Positions 33,641 to 42,934 of a stretch of 64,000 nucleotides of DNA are shown piece by piece (positions within the stretch are counted from its first letter, which is position 1; each line of letters starts with the position of its first letter). Position numbers and translations under genes: made by a program. Where the stretch lies: positions 1,425,731 to 1,489,730 of the forward strand of contig NZ_HE610957.1 in NCBI RefSeq assembly GCF_000285515.1, given 5' to 3'. Under the pieces are notes generated by a model that saw only the letters and a list, made by a program, of their open reading frames with translations, was not told where the DNA came from and did no database searches. Origin of the DNA: Paenibacillus senegalensis JC66. GTDB taxonomy: Bacteria; Bacillota; Bacilli; Paenibacillales; NBRC-103111.

Positions 33641-35368
33641 TTGATTCCTCACAAATTTAATCGCTCTCTTGCTTTACTCGCTGTAGCCGGAATTATACTC
33701 TACTTCGGGGCCATTCTGATAAGCCCGTTGTTATCAGGTGATTTGGAAGAAGATTTGTCACGTCCCACCGTAACCAAGGAGGAAGCCGGACGTCTGGCTG
33801 AACAGCTGGTTATGAGTTTGGAACCAGACTACCGGATAACGGATACGACGGTCCTGTTCCAAACAGATAAGACGTTAAGCGCCTATCTGCAGCAGCAGAA
33901 GCTGGCCCAGGATTATAAACAGCAGTATGGAGACAGGCATCCGGTTGACTTCTGGGAAATCAGAATTTCAGGCGAAGCAGCGCAGCCAATGTGGGTGCTT
34001 CGCGTTTCGATGACCATCCCGGAAGTAACCTCCTGGAACAAGCTCAGCTCCTCCGCCATAGCTTCTTCCAGTACACAGGACCGCCGTGCTGCCGCGGACG
34101 CCTATTTGCTGGAGCAAGGCTATGACCTGTCACGTTTCCAGCTTATTCCTGGATCAGCATCCAATCTGTTCGTTTACGAAAGTCTCGACCAACAGATCGG
34201 CGAATCCGTACTGGAGCTTGCGCTTAAGTTTACCGGAGATACGATCAGCGGATTTATGCCGTCTTTCTCTGTGCCGGACAACTTTAAGCTGTGGCTGGCC
34301 AAGGAAGAAGCGCTGGCCGGCACCATGTCCTGGATTGCCCTCGCCGGTACTTTTGTGATTAACCTGGCCGCGATTATTCTAGTCATCATCAACCGCAAAG
34401 AGGTGCTCTTTGTAAGAGGAATTGTCTTCGCTATTATTTTCGCGCTGATCTACTTTATCCATACCGTGAATAGTCTGCCTGGAGTCAGCACTCAGGTATC
34501 TCCGCAGGAAGCGGCATTTATGAATATGTTCTATATTTTCTTCACCTTTGGCCTGGTCGCTCTGCTTGCGGTTGCCCAATACTTCACGGCAATATCCGGA
34601 GAGCAATTGTGGAGAAAAGAAGGCTGGAATTCCTGGCCAAGATGGCGGGAAGCGCATTTTGGCCGGGAAGTATTTTACGCCATGGGCCGCGGTTATCTGA
34701 TTTGTCTGTTCATCCTTGGGGTGCAGCAGTTTTTGTTTCTGATCGCAGGGGTTGGCTTCGATTCATTCGCCATCAGCGATCCTACCCAATCCGTGCACAA
34801 TCTTTACATTCCGGCGCTGTTCCCGCTGCTCGCCTGGATGGCTGCCATATCCGAAGAAATTATTTACCGGCTGTTTGCAATTTCAGCGTTCAAAAAGCTG
34901 TTCCGTCTGCCGGTCATTGCCATTATCATCTCGAGCATTATCTGGGCACTCGGCCATACCGGCTATACGATTTATCCAAGCTACACCCGGTTGTTTGAAG
35001 TTGCTGTACTGGGGATTATTTTTGGCTATATGTTCTTGAAATACGGCTTATTTACCGTTATTTTTGCCCATGCCATTATGAACAGCACCTTGATGGCGAT
35101 GTCGCTGATGTTTACGCTGGGCACTCCCGCTGACATCGCCTGGGGCTTGTTCTATATCGCCTTTCCGGCGATACTCGGTTACGTCCTTATGTGGCTGCAT
35201 ACATGGTCTCGGCGGAATAAACGAGACGATGGTCTACCAGCCGGGCCGGTCAGCTATTGGAATCGGCCGGCACCTGCAGGCAGTAAGCCTTACGGGACAG
35301 ACGCCCCACCGTCCCCGGAGCCTTATTCCACGCGAAATGACAATGAATACTGGTCATCGCGCCGTTAG
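33641..35368 (+). CDS. CPBP-family intramembrane metalloprotease with large N-terminal domain
   Basis: 575 residues from TTG 33641 (AAGGAG 9 bp upstream). One N-terminal helix, an extracellular domain of about 200 residues without a known fold, then seven or so helices. CPBP (Abi/CAAX) motifs: AISEEIIYRLFAISA (EExxxR), WALGHTGY (His) and FAHAIMNS (HxxxN). The family cleaves membrane or prenylated substrates or confers bacteriocin immunity. The C-terminus ends in a Pro/Ser/Tyr-rich cytoplasmic tail. Substrate unknown. Confidence 0.82.
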   Translation: MIPHKFNRSLALLAVAGIILYFGAILISPLLSGDLEEDLSRPTVTKEEAGRLAEQLVMSLEPDYRITDTTVLFQTDKTLSAYLQQQKLAQDYKQQYGDRHPVDFWEIRISGEAAQPMWVLRVSMTIPEVTSWNKLSSSAIASSSTQDRRAAADAYLLEQGYDLSRFQLIPGSASNLFVYESLDQQIGESVLELALKFTGDTISGFMPSFSVPDNFKLWLAKEEALAGTMSWIALAGTFVINLAAIILVIINRKEVLFVRGIVFAIIFALIYFIHTVNSLPGVSTQVSPQEAAFMNMFYIFFTFGLVALLAVAQYFTAISGEQLWRKEGWNSWPRWREAHFGREVFYAMGRGYLICLFILGVQQFLFLIAGVGFDSFAISDPTQSVHNLYIPALFPLLAWMAAISEEIIYRLFAISAFKKLFRLPVIAIIISSIIWALGHTGYTIYPSYTRLFEVAVLGIIFGYMFLKYGLFTVIFAHAIMNSTLMAMSLMFTLGTPADIAWGLFYIAFPAILGYVLMWLHTWSRRNKRDDGLPAGPVSYWNRPAPAGSKPYGTDAPPSPEPYSTRNDNEYWSSRR

Positions 35369-35453
35369 CTCCTGAAGGAAGGAATTCTGATTTGGCCATA
35401 ATAAGAAAAGCTTCAACGAAGCCACTTCTATACTTTCTGATGGGGTAAAAAAT

Positions 35454-35510
35454 AGGTTGCTCTCGCCCGCTTCCATTCACGAAGATGAAGCGGGAGGCAA
35501 CCTTTTTTTT
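35454..35510. terminator. Bidirectional terminator between CPBP protease and uvrC
   Basis: AGGTTGC...CCCGCTTC pairs with GAAGCGGG...GCAACCT; T-run on both strands (TTTTTTTT on plus, TATTTTTT on minus). Serves the converging genes. Confidence 0.85.
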
Positions 35511-35524
35511 CTTTGGCACAGCTT

Positions 35525-37402
35525 CTACGATTGTTGGTCCGGCGCCTGCTCCCGATCTCCCTGGGAAGGCAATTGCTCTTCAGCATCGTTCAAAAAATCG
35601 AGGATCGTCCGGGCCAGCTTCTCCCCTATTCCAATCGGCTTGAAATCCTCGATTTGCGCCTCTTTTATCTTTTTTAAAGAGCCGAAATGCTTGAGCAGCT
35701 GCTTGCGCCGCTTCTCGCCAACTCCAGGAATTGAATCAAGCCTGGAAGCAACCATCGATTTGGCTCTGCGCTCCCGGTGAAAAGTAATGGCAAACCGGTG
35801 AACCTCATCTTGGATTCTTTGCAGCAAATAGAATTCCTGACTGTCCCGCGGCAGCGGAACAACCTCAGGCGGATCTCCGGTCATCAGTTGAGCGGTCCGG
35901 TGCTTGTCGTCCTTAACCAGGCCGCAAACAGGAATGAACAGCCCAAGCTCATTCTCAAGCACGTCAACAGCTGCGGAGATTTGCCCCTTTCCTCCGTCGA
36001 CCACGATCAGGTCCGGCTGCGGCAGGCCTTCTTTGAGCACCCGCTCATACCGCCTGCGGACTACCTCCCGCATGGTCTCATAATCATCCGGACCTTTGAC
36101 AGTACGAATCTTGTATTTGCGGTATTCCTTGCGGTCCGGCTTGCCATTCGTAAAGACAACCATGGCAGAAACCGGCTCAACTCCTTGAATATTGGAGTTG
36201 TCAAATGCCTCTATTCTTCTGACCGGTGCGGTCCCGAGCCACTCTCCCAAAGCCTCTACGGCTTTGACGGTACGGCTTTCGTCCCGCTCAATCATCTTGA
36301 ATTTTTCTTCAAGCGCTACCCTTGCATTATCGCAGGCCATATCTGTAGCCTGTTTTTTCACCCCTCTTTGGGGTATCCGCACTTTTACGTTAAGCCATGC
36401 CTCCAGAGAGTGCGCCGCTTCCTCTGTAGATGTTCCCGATTCGCTATCTGCTGTCTCCTCCTGCTTACCCGGGAGATGAATTTCCTTTGGCAGCGCCGGG
36501 TTGTCACTGTAAAACTGAGCGACATACGACAGAAAGTCATCATAGGCTTCACCGTAAAATGGAAACACTGACGCGTGCCTTTCAACCATTTTACCTTGCC
36601 GCATATAAAGAATCTGAACACACATCCAACCCTTGTCGACAGCGTAGCCGAACACATCCCTGTCCACCATATCCGCTACCGTAATATTCTGTTTCTCCAT
36701 CACCGCATCAATATAGGCGATCTGATCACGCAGCTCCTTGGCCCTTTCAAACTGCAGCTCTTCGGCCGCCGCCATCATTTTTTCCTCTAATTCCTTGCGA
36801 ATTTGCTTGTGTCCGCCGCCGAGAAAACGAATAATTTCCTGAATCATCCGTTCATATTCCCCAGGATCGACCTCGTATTCACAAGGGGCGATACACTGTC
36901 CAATATGGTAATAGAGACAAACCTTATCAGGCAGTGTCCTGCATTTGCGCAAAGGGTACAGGCGGTCCAGCAGCTTTTTGGTCTCTTGGGCGGCATAAGC
37001 ATTCGGATACGGACCGAAGTATTTCCCCTTGTCCTTGACGACTCTGCGCGTTACTTCCAATCGCGGATGGGCTTCATTCGTAATTTTAATATAAGGAAAA
37101 GATTTGTCATCCTTTAACAGCACATTATAGCGGGGGTAAAACTTCTTGATTAAATTGCATTCCAAAATAAGCGCTTCAACGTTATTCGCCGTCACGATAT
37201 ATTCAAAATCGCGTATTTCGCTGACGAGCCGCTGAGTTTTGGCGTTATGGCTGCCGGTGAAATAAGAGCGGACCCTGTTTTTAAGCACCTTCGCCTTGCC
37301 AACATAGATGACGGTCCCCTGCTCGTTTTTCATCAAATAGCATCCGGGCTTGTCCGGCAGATGGGCCAGCTTGCCCCTGATTACGTCATGATAGGTTTCC
37401 AT
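35525..37402 (-). CDS. uvrC: Excinuclease ABC subunit C
   Basis: About 625 residues. GIY-YIG nuclease at the N-terminus ([19 protein letters not shown], then NRVRSYF), a Cys-rich [21 protein letters not shown] segment, a UvrB-binding region near 200-235, the RNase H-like nuclease with FDNSNIQG and VVDGGKGQ, and a C-terminal helix-hairpin-helix ([21 protein letters not shown]). It makes both incisions in nucleotide excision repair with UvrAB. ATG at 37402 is chosen because GGAGGGGG lies just upstream; the longer frame crosses a hairpin. trxA is upstream on the same strand. Confidence 0.95.
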   Translation of the reverse strand: METYHDVIRGKLAHLPDKPGCYLMKNEQGTVIYVGKAKVLKNRVRSYFTGSHNAKTQRLVSEIRDFEYIVTANNVEALILECNLIKKFYPRYNVLLKDDKSFPYIKITNEAHPRLEVTRRVVKDKGKYFGPYPNAYAAQETKKLLDRLYPLRKCRTLPDKVCLYYHIGQCIAPCEYEVDPGEYERMIQEIIRFLGGGHKQIRKELEEKMMAAAEELQFERAKELRDQIAYIDAVMEKQNITVADMVDRDVFGYAVDKGWMCVQILYMRQGKMVERHASVFPFYGEAYDDFLSYVAQFYSDNPALPKEIHLPGKQEETADSESGTSTEEAAHSLEAWLNVKVRIPQRGVKKQATDMACDNARVALEEKFKMIERDESRTVKAVEALGEWLGTAPVRRIEAFDNSNIQGVEPVSAMVVFTNGKPDRKEYRKYKIRTVKGPDDYETMREVVRRRYERVLKEGLPQPDLIVVDGGKGQISAAVDVLENELGLFIPVCGLVKDDKHRTAQLMTGDPPEVVPLPRDSQEFYLLQRIQDEVHRFAITFHRERRAKSMVASRLDSIPGVGEKRRKQLLKHFGSLKKIKEAQIEDFKPIGIGEKLARTILDFLNDAEEQLPSQGDREQAPDQQS

Positions 37403-37455
37403 CGCAATCCCCCCCTCCACTGCTTCAATCCTCTTCCGGTAATCCGCACGAAACA

Positions 37456-37492
37456 AAGAACTCTTTTTCAGCATAGCAGAAAAAGAGTTCTT
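37456..37492 (-). terminator. Terminator or attenuator between trxA and uvrC
   Basis: AAGAACTCTTTTTC and its exact complement around a 9-nt loop, followed by TTTGTTT on the minus strand. Read-through could still serve uvrC. Confidence 0.65.
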
Positions 37493-37520
37493 GTTCACCA
37501 TGTGTATGGAATCCCATTAA

Positions 37521-37838
37521 TTATTGATGACGAGATACTACGCCTTTCAGTGCATCCTTCGATTGGAAACCAACTACCTTGTCAACCGGCTGGCCGTCTT
37601 TAAAGACAATCAGCGTAGGAATGCTCATGACCCCGAAGCGAGATGCGGACTCAGGGTTTTCGTCCACGTTCACTTTAGCGATCTTTACTTGATCCCCGAT
37701 TTCCCCGTCCAGTTCCTCCAGAATTGGGGCAATCATTTTACAAGGACCGCACCAAGGGGCCCAAAAATCAACAAGGACAGTGCCTTGACCTTCTACTTCT
37801 TCTTTGAAGGATGAGTCAGAAACATTAACAATAGCCAT
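37521..37838 (-). CDS. trxA: Thioredoxin
   Basis: 105 residues, standard length. Active site WAPWCGPCKM with the two redox cysteines, cis-Pro in MSIPTLIVF, and FKDGQPVDKVVGF. It reduces protein disulfides in the cytoplasm with electrons from thioredoxin reductase. It lies upstream of uvrC, as in several Bacillales, with a hairpin between. The following 340-bp region to 38182 shows no other gene. Confidence 0.96.
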   Translation of the reverse strand: MAIVNVSDSSFKEEVEGQGTVLVDFWAPWCGPCKMIAPILEELDGEIGDQVKIAKVNVDENPESASRFGVMSIPTLIVFKDGQPVDKVVGFQSKDALKGVVSRHQ

Positions 37839-38182
37839 GATGGATGTCCTCCCTTATCTTTGTTCGTGTTCATATTGTATCTGCAGACCGTGGCCATGAT
37901 ACTAAGAAAGTCATGCCTGCTATGTCAGCATTTGCATTAACAAGTTATGCGAATGCTCATGTTTAAGTATATCATATCATCCTTTGTTTTCCTAATTGTA
38001 GATGAAATCGAGTTAAGCTAAAATAAAAAAAACTCAGGACAAATATGGCTAACTTGTTACGAATAATTGAAAGGATGATTTCAGGCAGTACCTAAAGCTT
38101 TACAACAATCCGCATAGTTCGGTATACTTGGATATAGACTAAGAAATGCATCGAGGGATAGCCGTTCAAGGAGGGAATATCC

Positions 38183-38326
38183 ATGTTGGATCCTAAGCAT
38201 CCGGGGCACCACGTCAATGAAGAACCCCGCAATGATTTCATAGATGTGGCACTTGGCTTCGCAGGAATGTTTGCCGTAATGACATTGATCTTTGTGGTAG
38301 CGGTATTGTTGAAACAGATCATTTAA
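38183..38326 (+). CDS. Small single-pass membrane protein (YqzM-like)
   Basis: 47 residues. AAGGAGGG lies 7 bp before ATG, which strongly supports translation. A polar N-terminus (PKHPGHHVNEEPRNDFIDV) is followed by one hydrophobic helix (ALGFAGMFAVMTLIFVVAVL) and a short KQII tail. The N-D-x-x-D start of the helix recalls the YqzM family, of unknown function; this assignment is by pattern only. It converges with dnaI, with a terminator between. Confidence 0.6.
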   Translation: MLDPKHPGHHVNEEPRNDFIDVALGFAGMFAVMTLIFVVAVLLKQII

Positions 38327-38418
38327 CTATCCGCACTTTGCCAGAAGGAAGGGGCTCCAAGCAATAAGTCCCTACAGTTGTAATTAGGGCTGTGATGTAC
38401 AATTAAGCCCCAAAAGAT

Positions 38419-38459
38419 AAAAAGTTGGACGGAAAGCTAGTTTCTGTCCAACTTTTTTT
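38419..38459. terminator. Bidirectional terminator
   Basis: AAAGTTGGAC and GTCCAACTTT stem with a GAAA/TTTC extension; A- and T-runs on each side. Between the small membrane protein and dnaI. Confidence 0.85.
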
Positions 38460-38545
38460 GTGATCGCGGTTTCTTCTCCCGTACCAAAGGCTGTGATTTG
38501 CGCTTGCTTTAATCCTTGCCACATACGACAGCACGGTACGCCTCT

Positions 38546-39511
38546 TTATGTGGCCTCACGGCGTTCCCGCTTGTTAAATCCGGCAACGTACACCTCTTCG
38601 ACAAAGTGGCGAATCCGGTCCATAATCCGCTTTCCCTTGAACTCCTCTTCCCCATCGCGATTCGTAAAGCTGAAATGCTTTTCCAAGTCGTCCAATTCAT
38701 AATTGGAGGTAAAAAAAGTTGGCTTGCGGTTCATCCGGTAATTCAATATCGTGCCAAGCACATGATCCCTTAACCATGGGTTAAGATTCTCCGCACCGAT
38801 ATCATCAAACACGAGAAGATCGGTTTCCTTGAGCAGATCGATCGTTTCCTTCAGCTTCTGCGGCTCCTGGAACATCCCCTTCAGGTCCTCGGCGAAATCC
38901 GGCATGTACACGATCGCACCGCTTAATCCCGATTTGGCCAGCTCATACAGCATATAGCCCATTAAAAAGGTTTTGCCGGTACCGAACGACCCGGCTAAAT
39001 ACAGACCCTTGGTCTGCAGGCCATTCTCCTTCGTCAGCAAAATATAGTCCAGCACCCGATCTACCGCTTCCGCTCGTTCCCAATCCATGCGAACGATCTC
39101 ATCCGCAGAGTATCCCTGCTGCAGTGATCTCTGATCTACATAGAAGCTGCGAATCCGGTTGCGGATAGCTTCCTGCTTAAGGCTGGCATTATATTTGTCG
39201 CAGCTGACTTTGCGTTCATAAATATGACTGCTGCCCTCCAGCTGTTCCGCAGAGACCATCGTATAGTGCCCCGGATAGTCGTTAGGACAGCGTTCGAGTC
39301 CCGGGCATTGGGAACAGTTACGATGCTCCAGCGCATACTGGTAGAACTTGTTAAGGTTCAGCCTGATGTCCTCCTGGCTAGCGAGCGGATATGCTTTTCT
39401 CCAGTTCTCGATCAAAGGGTCGGAAAGCAGCTTGCTGATTTTTTCCTCCCGGCTCTTGAGCATAGGCCTGTCCGCCAGCTGTTTAAGCAAATCCCCGAGC
39501 GATTCCATCAT
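38546..39511 (-). CDS. dnaI: Primosomal helicase loader DnaI
   Basis: 321 residues. An N-terminal zinc-binding domain with CSQCPGLERCPNDYPGH, then an AAA+ ATPase: Walker A AGSFGTGKT, Walker B LLVFDDIGAEN, sensor 1 TFFTSNY, and an arginine near RIMDRIRH. It loads the replicative helicase on DNA during initiation and restart. It lies after dnaB in the usual dnaB-dnaI order. GGGGGAAG precedes two adjacent ATG codons (39511 and 39508). Confidence 0.93.
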   Translation of the reverse strand: MMESLGDLLKQLADRPMLKSREEKISKLLSDPLIENWRKAYPLASQEDIRLNLNKFYQYALEHRNCSQCPGLERCPNDYPGHYTMVSAEQLEGSSHIYERKVSCDKYNASLKQEAIRNRIRSFYVDQRSLQQGYSADEIVRMDWERAEAVDRVLDYILLTKENGLQTKGLYLAGSFGTGKTFLMGYMLYELAKSGLSGAIVYMPDFAEDLKGMFQEPQKLKETIDLLKETDLLVFDDIGAENLNPWLRDHVLGTILNYRMNRKPTFFTSNYELDDLEKHFSFTNRDGEEEFKGKRIMDRIRHFVEEVYVAGFNKRERREAT

Positions 39512-39551
39512 CTTCCCCCTGTTCTTGTTATTTCAATAGTATCGGCCAGAT

Positions 39552-39603
39552 AGTATGTCTACCTAGTATGTTTACCTGGCATCCTTACCTAGCTTGTTTC
39601 TCA
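39552..39603. repeat. 13-bp tandem repeats between dnaB and dnaI
   Basis: AGTATGTCTACCT, AGTATGTTTACCT, GGCATCCTTACCT and a fourth diverged unit in exact 13-bp register. Confidence 0.65.
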
Positions 39604-39646
39604 AGTTATGCTGCTCTAGTGTGTTTCATTGTCAGCTTGCCGCTTT

Positions 39647-41158
39647 TTACAGCTTGCCGTCAAGCTTCATCGCTTTCTGTCTTATCGCTTCCAGCTCCGC
39701 CTGGGACAGTTTCTTCGCAGCAGGCTTGTCCGTAATCACCGGAATTTCCGGCTTGCCTTTCAGCTTGCTGTTCTTCCAGCCCGGGGAGGAAGCCCTTTTA
39801 GTGCCGCGTCTGCGTTCCGCTTGCTGTTTGTAGTTCATTTTCTCGCGGATATATTCGACTGCCTGCTCATATGTATGAATCTGCTTGCCGAGCAGGTCGG
39901 AAGCGACAGCCTCTATCGAAGATTTGGCCCAGGAGCGGCGGTCAACATGAATATAATGGATAAGAACGTTGATAACTTCTTCTTTCAACTTGTAATTTAA
40001 ATCGATTTTTTGAAAAATGTCGAGAACCCCGTCCGGCACGCTGCCCTGTGAAAAAAAACGCTGCAGGACGAGCGTATAAGGCTCATTGCGGAGAATCATA
40101 TTGTATTGGTGAATATCACACTGCCCCTGAAATAGAGGTGGAACCTCGACATAATAATTCATCTCTACGGGCTGCTCCACAGCCGGCTCGTCCTGCTGAT
40201 TCGCTTGGCGGTCGGCCAGATGCCTTGCATGCTGCTCAGTTCTTCTCTTGCTTTGGCGAAAATAAAGATTTGCCTTATATTTCAGCACATCTTCCTGAAG
40301 ATGTCCTTCCTCATCAAAAACCTCGTCTTCATCCAGCAAACGGCATGTTTCTAACAGCGTTAGCTGGTATTTCTTTGCCGTAATATTAATGACCGCCAGC
40401 TGATCCAGCCTATATTTCAAAGCTTCTACATAGCTGCGGTTAACCGATTCTCTAGGAAATCTGCGTATAATATCAGCATAATCAAACCCTTTACTGATCA
40501 CATCAGGTCCCCCGCCAGTCTGCCTGTCAGAAGCGGTTTGGTAAATCGCCTGCTCCAGCTCATAATCAACCACCTGAGTGTTCAGACGGAACAGATCATA
40601 AAATGGAACGGACAGGTTCTCCCGCTGGGAGCCGGTCAGCTCCGCGGGCTCTTCCGACATCAGCTCTTCCTTCAAGGAAAGGACCATATATTTGCCCACC
40701 TTGTCCCTCAGCAAAAGGGTCAAATGCTGGTTCTTGAAAAACTCCTCCGGTGACAATGGACGGAATAATTGATAGTCATAAACATAATCTTCACTAGAGC
40801 TTAAATATCGGCGGGAGGTTTGCATAAGGCCTACAGCTTCTAGCTTCGAGCTTTGCTCAATAAAAAAACTCCGCCCTTTCTCTCCCGGCTCGAGATCCAG
40901 ACTGAGAAACAGGCGCCTCTGCTGCTCCAGGGCAGAAAATCCGATCCGGTCCCCCGGCAGCTGCTGATACAGGCTGTAATAAATGCCTACTGCCATAGCT
41001 CCGATCATCGGCTGGTAGAGGCTTCCAAGCAGTCGGTAATCCAGGCTGCTGAGCGCAAAATCCCGGTATACGCAATAGCGGTGATTTTCTGTAAAATGCA
41101 ATTGGTTAGTGATGCGCATATTCCTTTGGTCACCCGCCTTAAACTGTTGAATCTTCAT
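39647..41158 (-). CDS. dnaB: Replication initiation and membrane attachment protein DnaB
   Basis: 503 residues (41119 is an alternative start giving MRITNQLHF). Two DnaB/DnaD winged-helix/DDBH regions: an early region with FALSSLDYRLLGSLYQPMIGAMAVGIYYSLY and a late region with the typical YIREKMNYK helix. A basic C-terminus (KRASSPGWKNSKLKGKPE) likely binds DNA. With DnaD and DnaI it loads the helicase at oriC and at stalled forks. It is followed by dnaI; no nrdR gene is immediately upstream in this window. Confidence 0.9.
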   Translation of the reverse strand: MKIQQFKAGDQRNMRITNQLHFTENHRYCVYRDFALSSLDYRLLGSLYQPMIGAMAVGIYYSLYQQLPGDRIGFSALEQQRRLFLSLDLEPGEKGRSFFIEQSSKLEAVGLMQTSRRYLSSSEDYVYDYQLFRPLSPEEFFKNQHLTLLLRDKVGKYMVLSLKEELMSEEPAELTGSQRENLSVPFYDLFRLNTQVVDYELEQAIYQTASDRQTGGGPDVISKGFDYADIIRRFPRESVNRSYVEALKYRLDQLAVINITAKKYQLTLLETCRLLDEDEVFDEEGHLQEDVLKYKANLYFRQSKRRTEQHARHLADRQANQQDEPAVEQPVEMNYYVEVPPLFQGQCDIHQYNMILRNEPYTLVLQRFFSQGSVPDGVLDIFQKIDLNYKLKEEVINVLIHYIHVDRRSWAKSSIEAVASDLLGKQIHTYEQAVEYIREKMNYKQQAERRRGTKRASSPGWKNSKLKGKPEIPVITDKPAAKKLSQAELEAIRQKAMKLDGKL

Positions 41159-41214
41159 TTTACCACACTATTGATCCTCTCTAAAGACAGAGAATGCCTG
41201 CAAGTGCAGAAAAA

Positions 41215-41247
41215 GGACAAACCCTTTGCTTAGAAAGAGGCTTGTCC
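41215..41247 (-). terminator. Terminator of the yuiB gene
   Basis: GGACAAGCC and GGGTTTGTCC pair with a T-run after them on the minus strand. Confidence 0.65.
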
Positions 41248-41301
41248 CCATTTTCCAGATCTTTATCCAAGAAATGCTCTTCACTATAATAATCGCTGTG
41301 G

Positions 41302-41601
41302 TTAAAACATTTTATAGCCCTTCACCCGCAGCAGCCTGATCGTATACCCGCTCAGCACAGCACCGGCCAGCCCGCTAATCAGCGGTAAATAGTCAGCCAA
41401 AGTATACCCGCTGATATTCTCTAAAAAAGTTTCGTGTCCCCAAGTCCAATAAACGAGGCCAACAACGAAAATAATATACGCATAGATTGGAAACCATGTG
41501 GTTTTCAGCAGCATATTTAAAATGAAGCCCAGGCCGAAAAACATACAAAAGGCCAGCAGAATCAGCACGAACAGCTGCAGGACCTCTATGACGATGTTCA
41601 A
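41302..41601 (-). CDS. yuiB: YuiB-family membrane protein
   Basis: 99 residues, three predicted helices (LQLFVLILLAFCMFFGLGFIL, FPIYAYIIFVVGLVYW, YLPLISGLAGAVLSGYTI). The length, the GHETF loop and nearness to ndh (yumB) and yumC fit the YuiB family of unknown function. TTG start at 41601 with AAGGGGTG upstream. Confidence 0.65.
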   Translation of the reverse strand: MNIVIEVLQLFVLILLAFCMFFGLGFILNMLLKTTWFPIYAYIIFVVGLVYWTWGHETFLENISGYTLADYLPLISGLAGAVLSGYTIRLLRVKGYKMF

Positions 41602-41716
41602 AGTATGGTCACCCCTTGCTTAGTTGTTCCAAAACATCAATTCTCTATTTATTGTAGCTTACCGCGAAAGAAAAAGTAAAGCCAACAAATTGTCATTATT
41701 ATGACGCTTTTACCGT

Positions 41717-41745
41717 TTGCTCCCAGGCTTCCATTTAGCTACAAT
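41717..41745 (+). promoter_or_regulatory. Putative hemQ promoter
   Basis: TTGCTC (41717-41722), 17-bp spacer, TACAAT (41740-41745). A GTCAT-TATT-ATGAC inverted repeat lies just upstream near 41691-41704. Confidence 0.45.
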
Positions 41746-41827
41746 GAAGAGGAACAAGCTGTCGAGAAACAGCATAATTTAGCTGTTCCAAGCCAGTTCA
41801 GGCACTATAAATAAGGAGTGAATGCCC

Positions 41828-42574
41828 ATGAGTGAAGCCGTCCAAACGCTGGAAGGCTGGTATGCCCTGCATGATTTCCGCACCATCAACTGGCCGTCTT
41901 GGAGATACGCAAGTGATCAAGAACGAGCTCAAGCGATAGAGGAGCTGGAGCAGCTGCTCCAGGATTGGCAAAGCATCGAGAACGATAAGCAAGGAAGCTC
42001 TGCGTTCTACAGCATTGTCGGACAAAAAGCAGACTTGTCGTTTACTCATCTAAGAGAAACGTTGGAAGAGCTTAATGAGCTGGAGACAGCCTTCAATAAA
42101 ACAATCCTGGCCCAGCACCTGCTGCCTGCATATTCCTATGTTTCGGTGGTGGAGCTGAGCAGCTATATGGCCAAGCCCGGCACGGATCCAATGGAAGATC
42201 CCCATGTTGCTGCCAGGCTGAAGCCGATCATGCCTAAATCCAAGCATTACTGCTTCTATCCAATGAACAAAAAGCGCGAAGGCCAGGATAACTGGTATAT
42301 GCTTTCTATGGAAGAGCGCCGCGAAATGATGCGCAGCCACGGCTTAATTGGGCGCAGTTATGCCGGAAAGGTTAAGCAAATTATTAGCGGTTCCGTTGGC
42401 TTGGATGATTGGGAATGGGGCGTAACCTTATTCTCTGACGATGCCCTGCAATTTAAAAAGCTGGTATACGAAATGAGATTCGACGAGGCGAGCGCGCGTT
42501 TCGGAGAATTCGGCGAATTTTATGTTGGCAATTTGCTTGATGCAGATAAAGCGAGACAAATGCTTTCCTTATAA
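41828..42574 (+). CDS. hemQ: Coproheme decarboxylase HemQ (ChdC)
   Basis: About 248 residues, the chlorite dismutase-like family. [34 protein letters not shown] carries the catalytic Tyr in FYPM and the proximal heme His in the SHG motif. It oxidatively removes two propionate carboxyls from coproheme to make heme b in the Firmicute pathway. ATG at 41828 is used (AAGGAG 9 bp upstream); 41822 is also possible. ctaA at the right edge would use its heme product. A terminator follows. Confidence 0.93.
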   Translation: MSEAVQTLEGWYALHDFRTINWPSWRYASDQERAQAIEELEQLLQDWQSIENDKQGSSAFYSIVGQKADLSFTHLRETLEELNELETAFNKTILAQHLLPAYSYVSVVELSSYMAKPGTDPMEDPHVAARLKPIMPKSKHYCFYPMNKKREGQDNWYMLSMEERREMMRSHGLIGRSYAGKVKQIISGSVGLDDWEWGVTLFSDDALQFKKLVYEMRFDEASARFGEFGEFYVGNLLDADKARQMLSL

Positions 42575-42593
42575 ATGGAACGACAACGTAGAC

Positions 42594-42641
42594 GAGGCCG
42601 CCGCTAAAGTCATTTTATCGTTGCTTTGGCAGCGGCCTCTC
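42594..42641. terminator. Terminator between hemQ and the next converging gene
   Basis: GAGGCCGC pairs with GCGGCCTC, with more CTAAAG/CTTTG pairing inside. T content after the stem is modest. Confidence 0.55.
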
Positions 42642-42648
42642 ATCATCA

Positions 42649-42900
42649 TTATTCGCCGTCTTCCTGGCTTTCCTGCTTGCTTTTTAAATATTCCTCCGTA
42701 TCCCGGTCACGCTGCCGGCCCTTTTCTTTCAACCGCTCAATCGCCGGCAGAATAAGAATATCAATTTCTTTCTGCACCGGATAAACCAAGTCGTAGCGGT
42801 TCTGGCTCTCCAAGTAGTGACCGACCTCCATAAGGGCATTGTAACGGTCGAGTTCTTCCCGCGTGAGCAGTCCTCTGACTTGGACGCTGCAATGTCTCAT
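42649..42900 (-). CDS. Small conserved protein of unknown function
   Basis: About 83 residues from the third of three successive ATGs (GGGGGGG upstream). It reads RHCSVQVRGLLTREELDRYN then a helix-rich middle and an acidic Glu/Lys tail (KSKQESQEDGE). No domain is recognised. It follows ndh on the same strand with 34 bp between, and may belong to that operon. Confidence 0.5.
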   Translation of the reverse strand: MRHCSVQVRGLLTREELDRYNALMEVGHYLESQNRYDLVYPVQKEIDILILPAIERLKEKGRQRDRDTEEYLKSKQESQEDGE

Positions 42901-42934
42901 CATCATCCCCCCCTTTAACGAAACACAGTCTTTC

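Noticed and set aside
35777-36571. 264-codon plus-strand open frame
   Set aside because: Antisense shadow of uvrC, no ribosome site.
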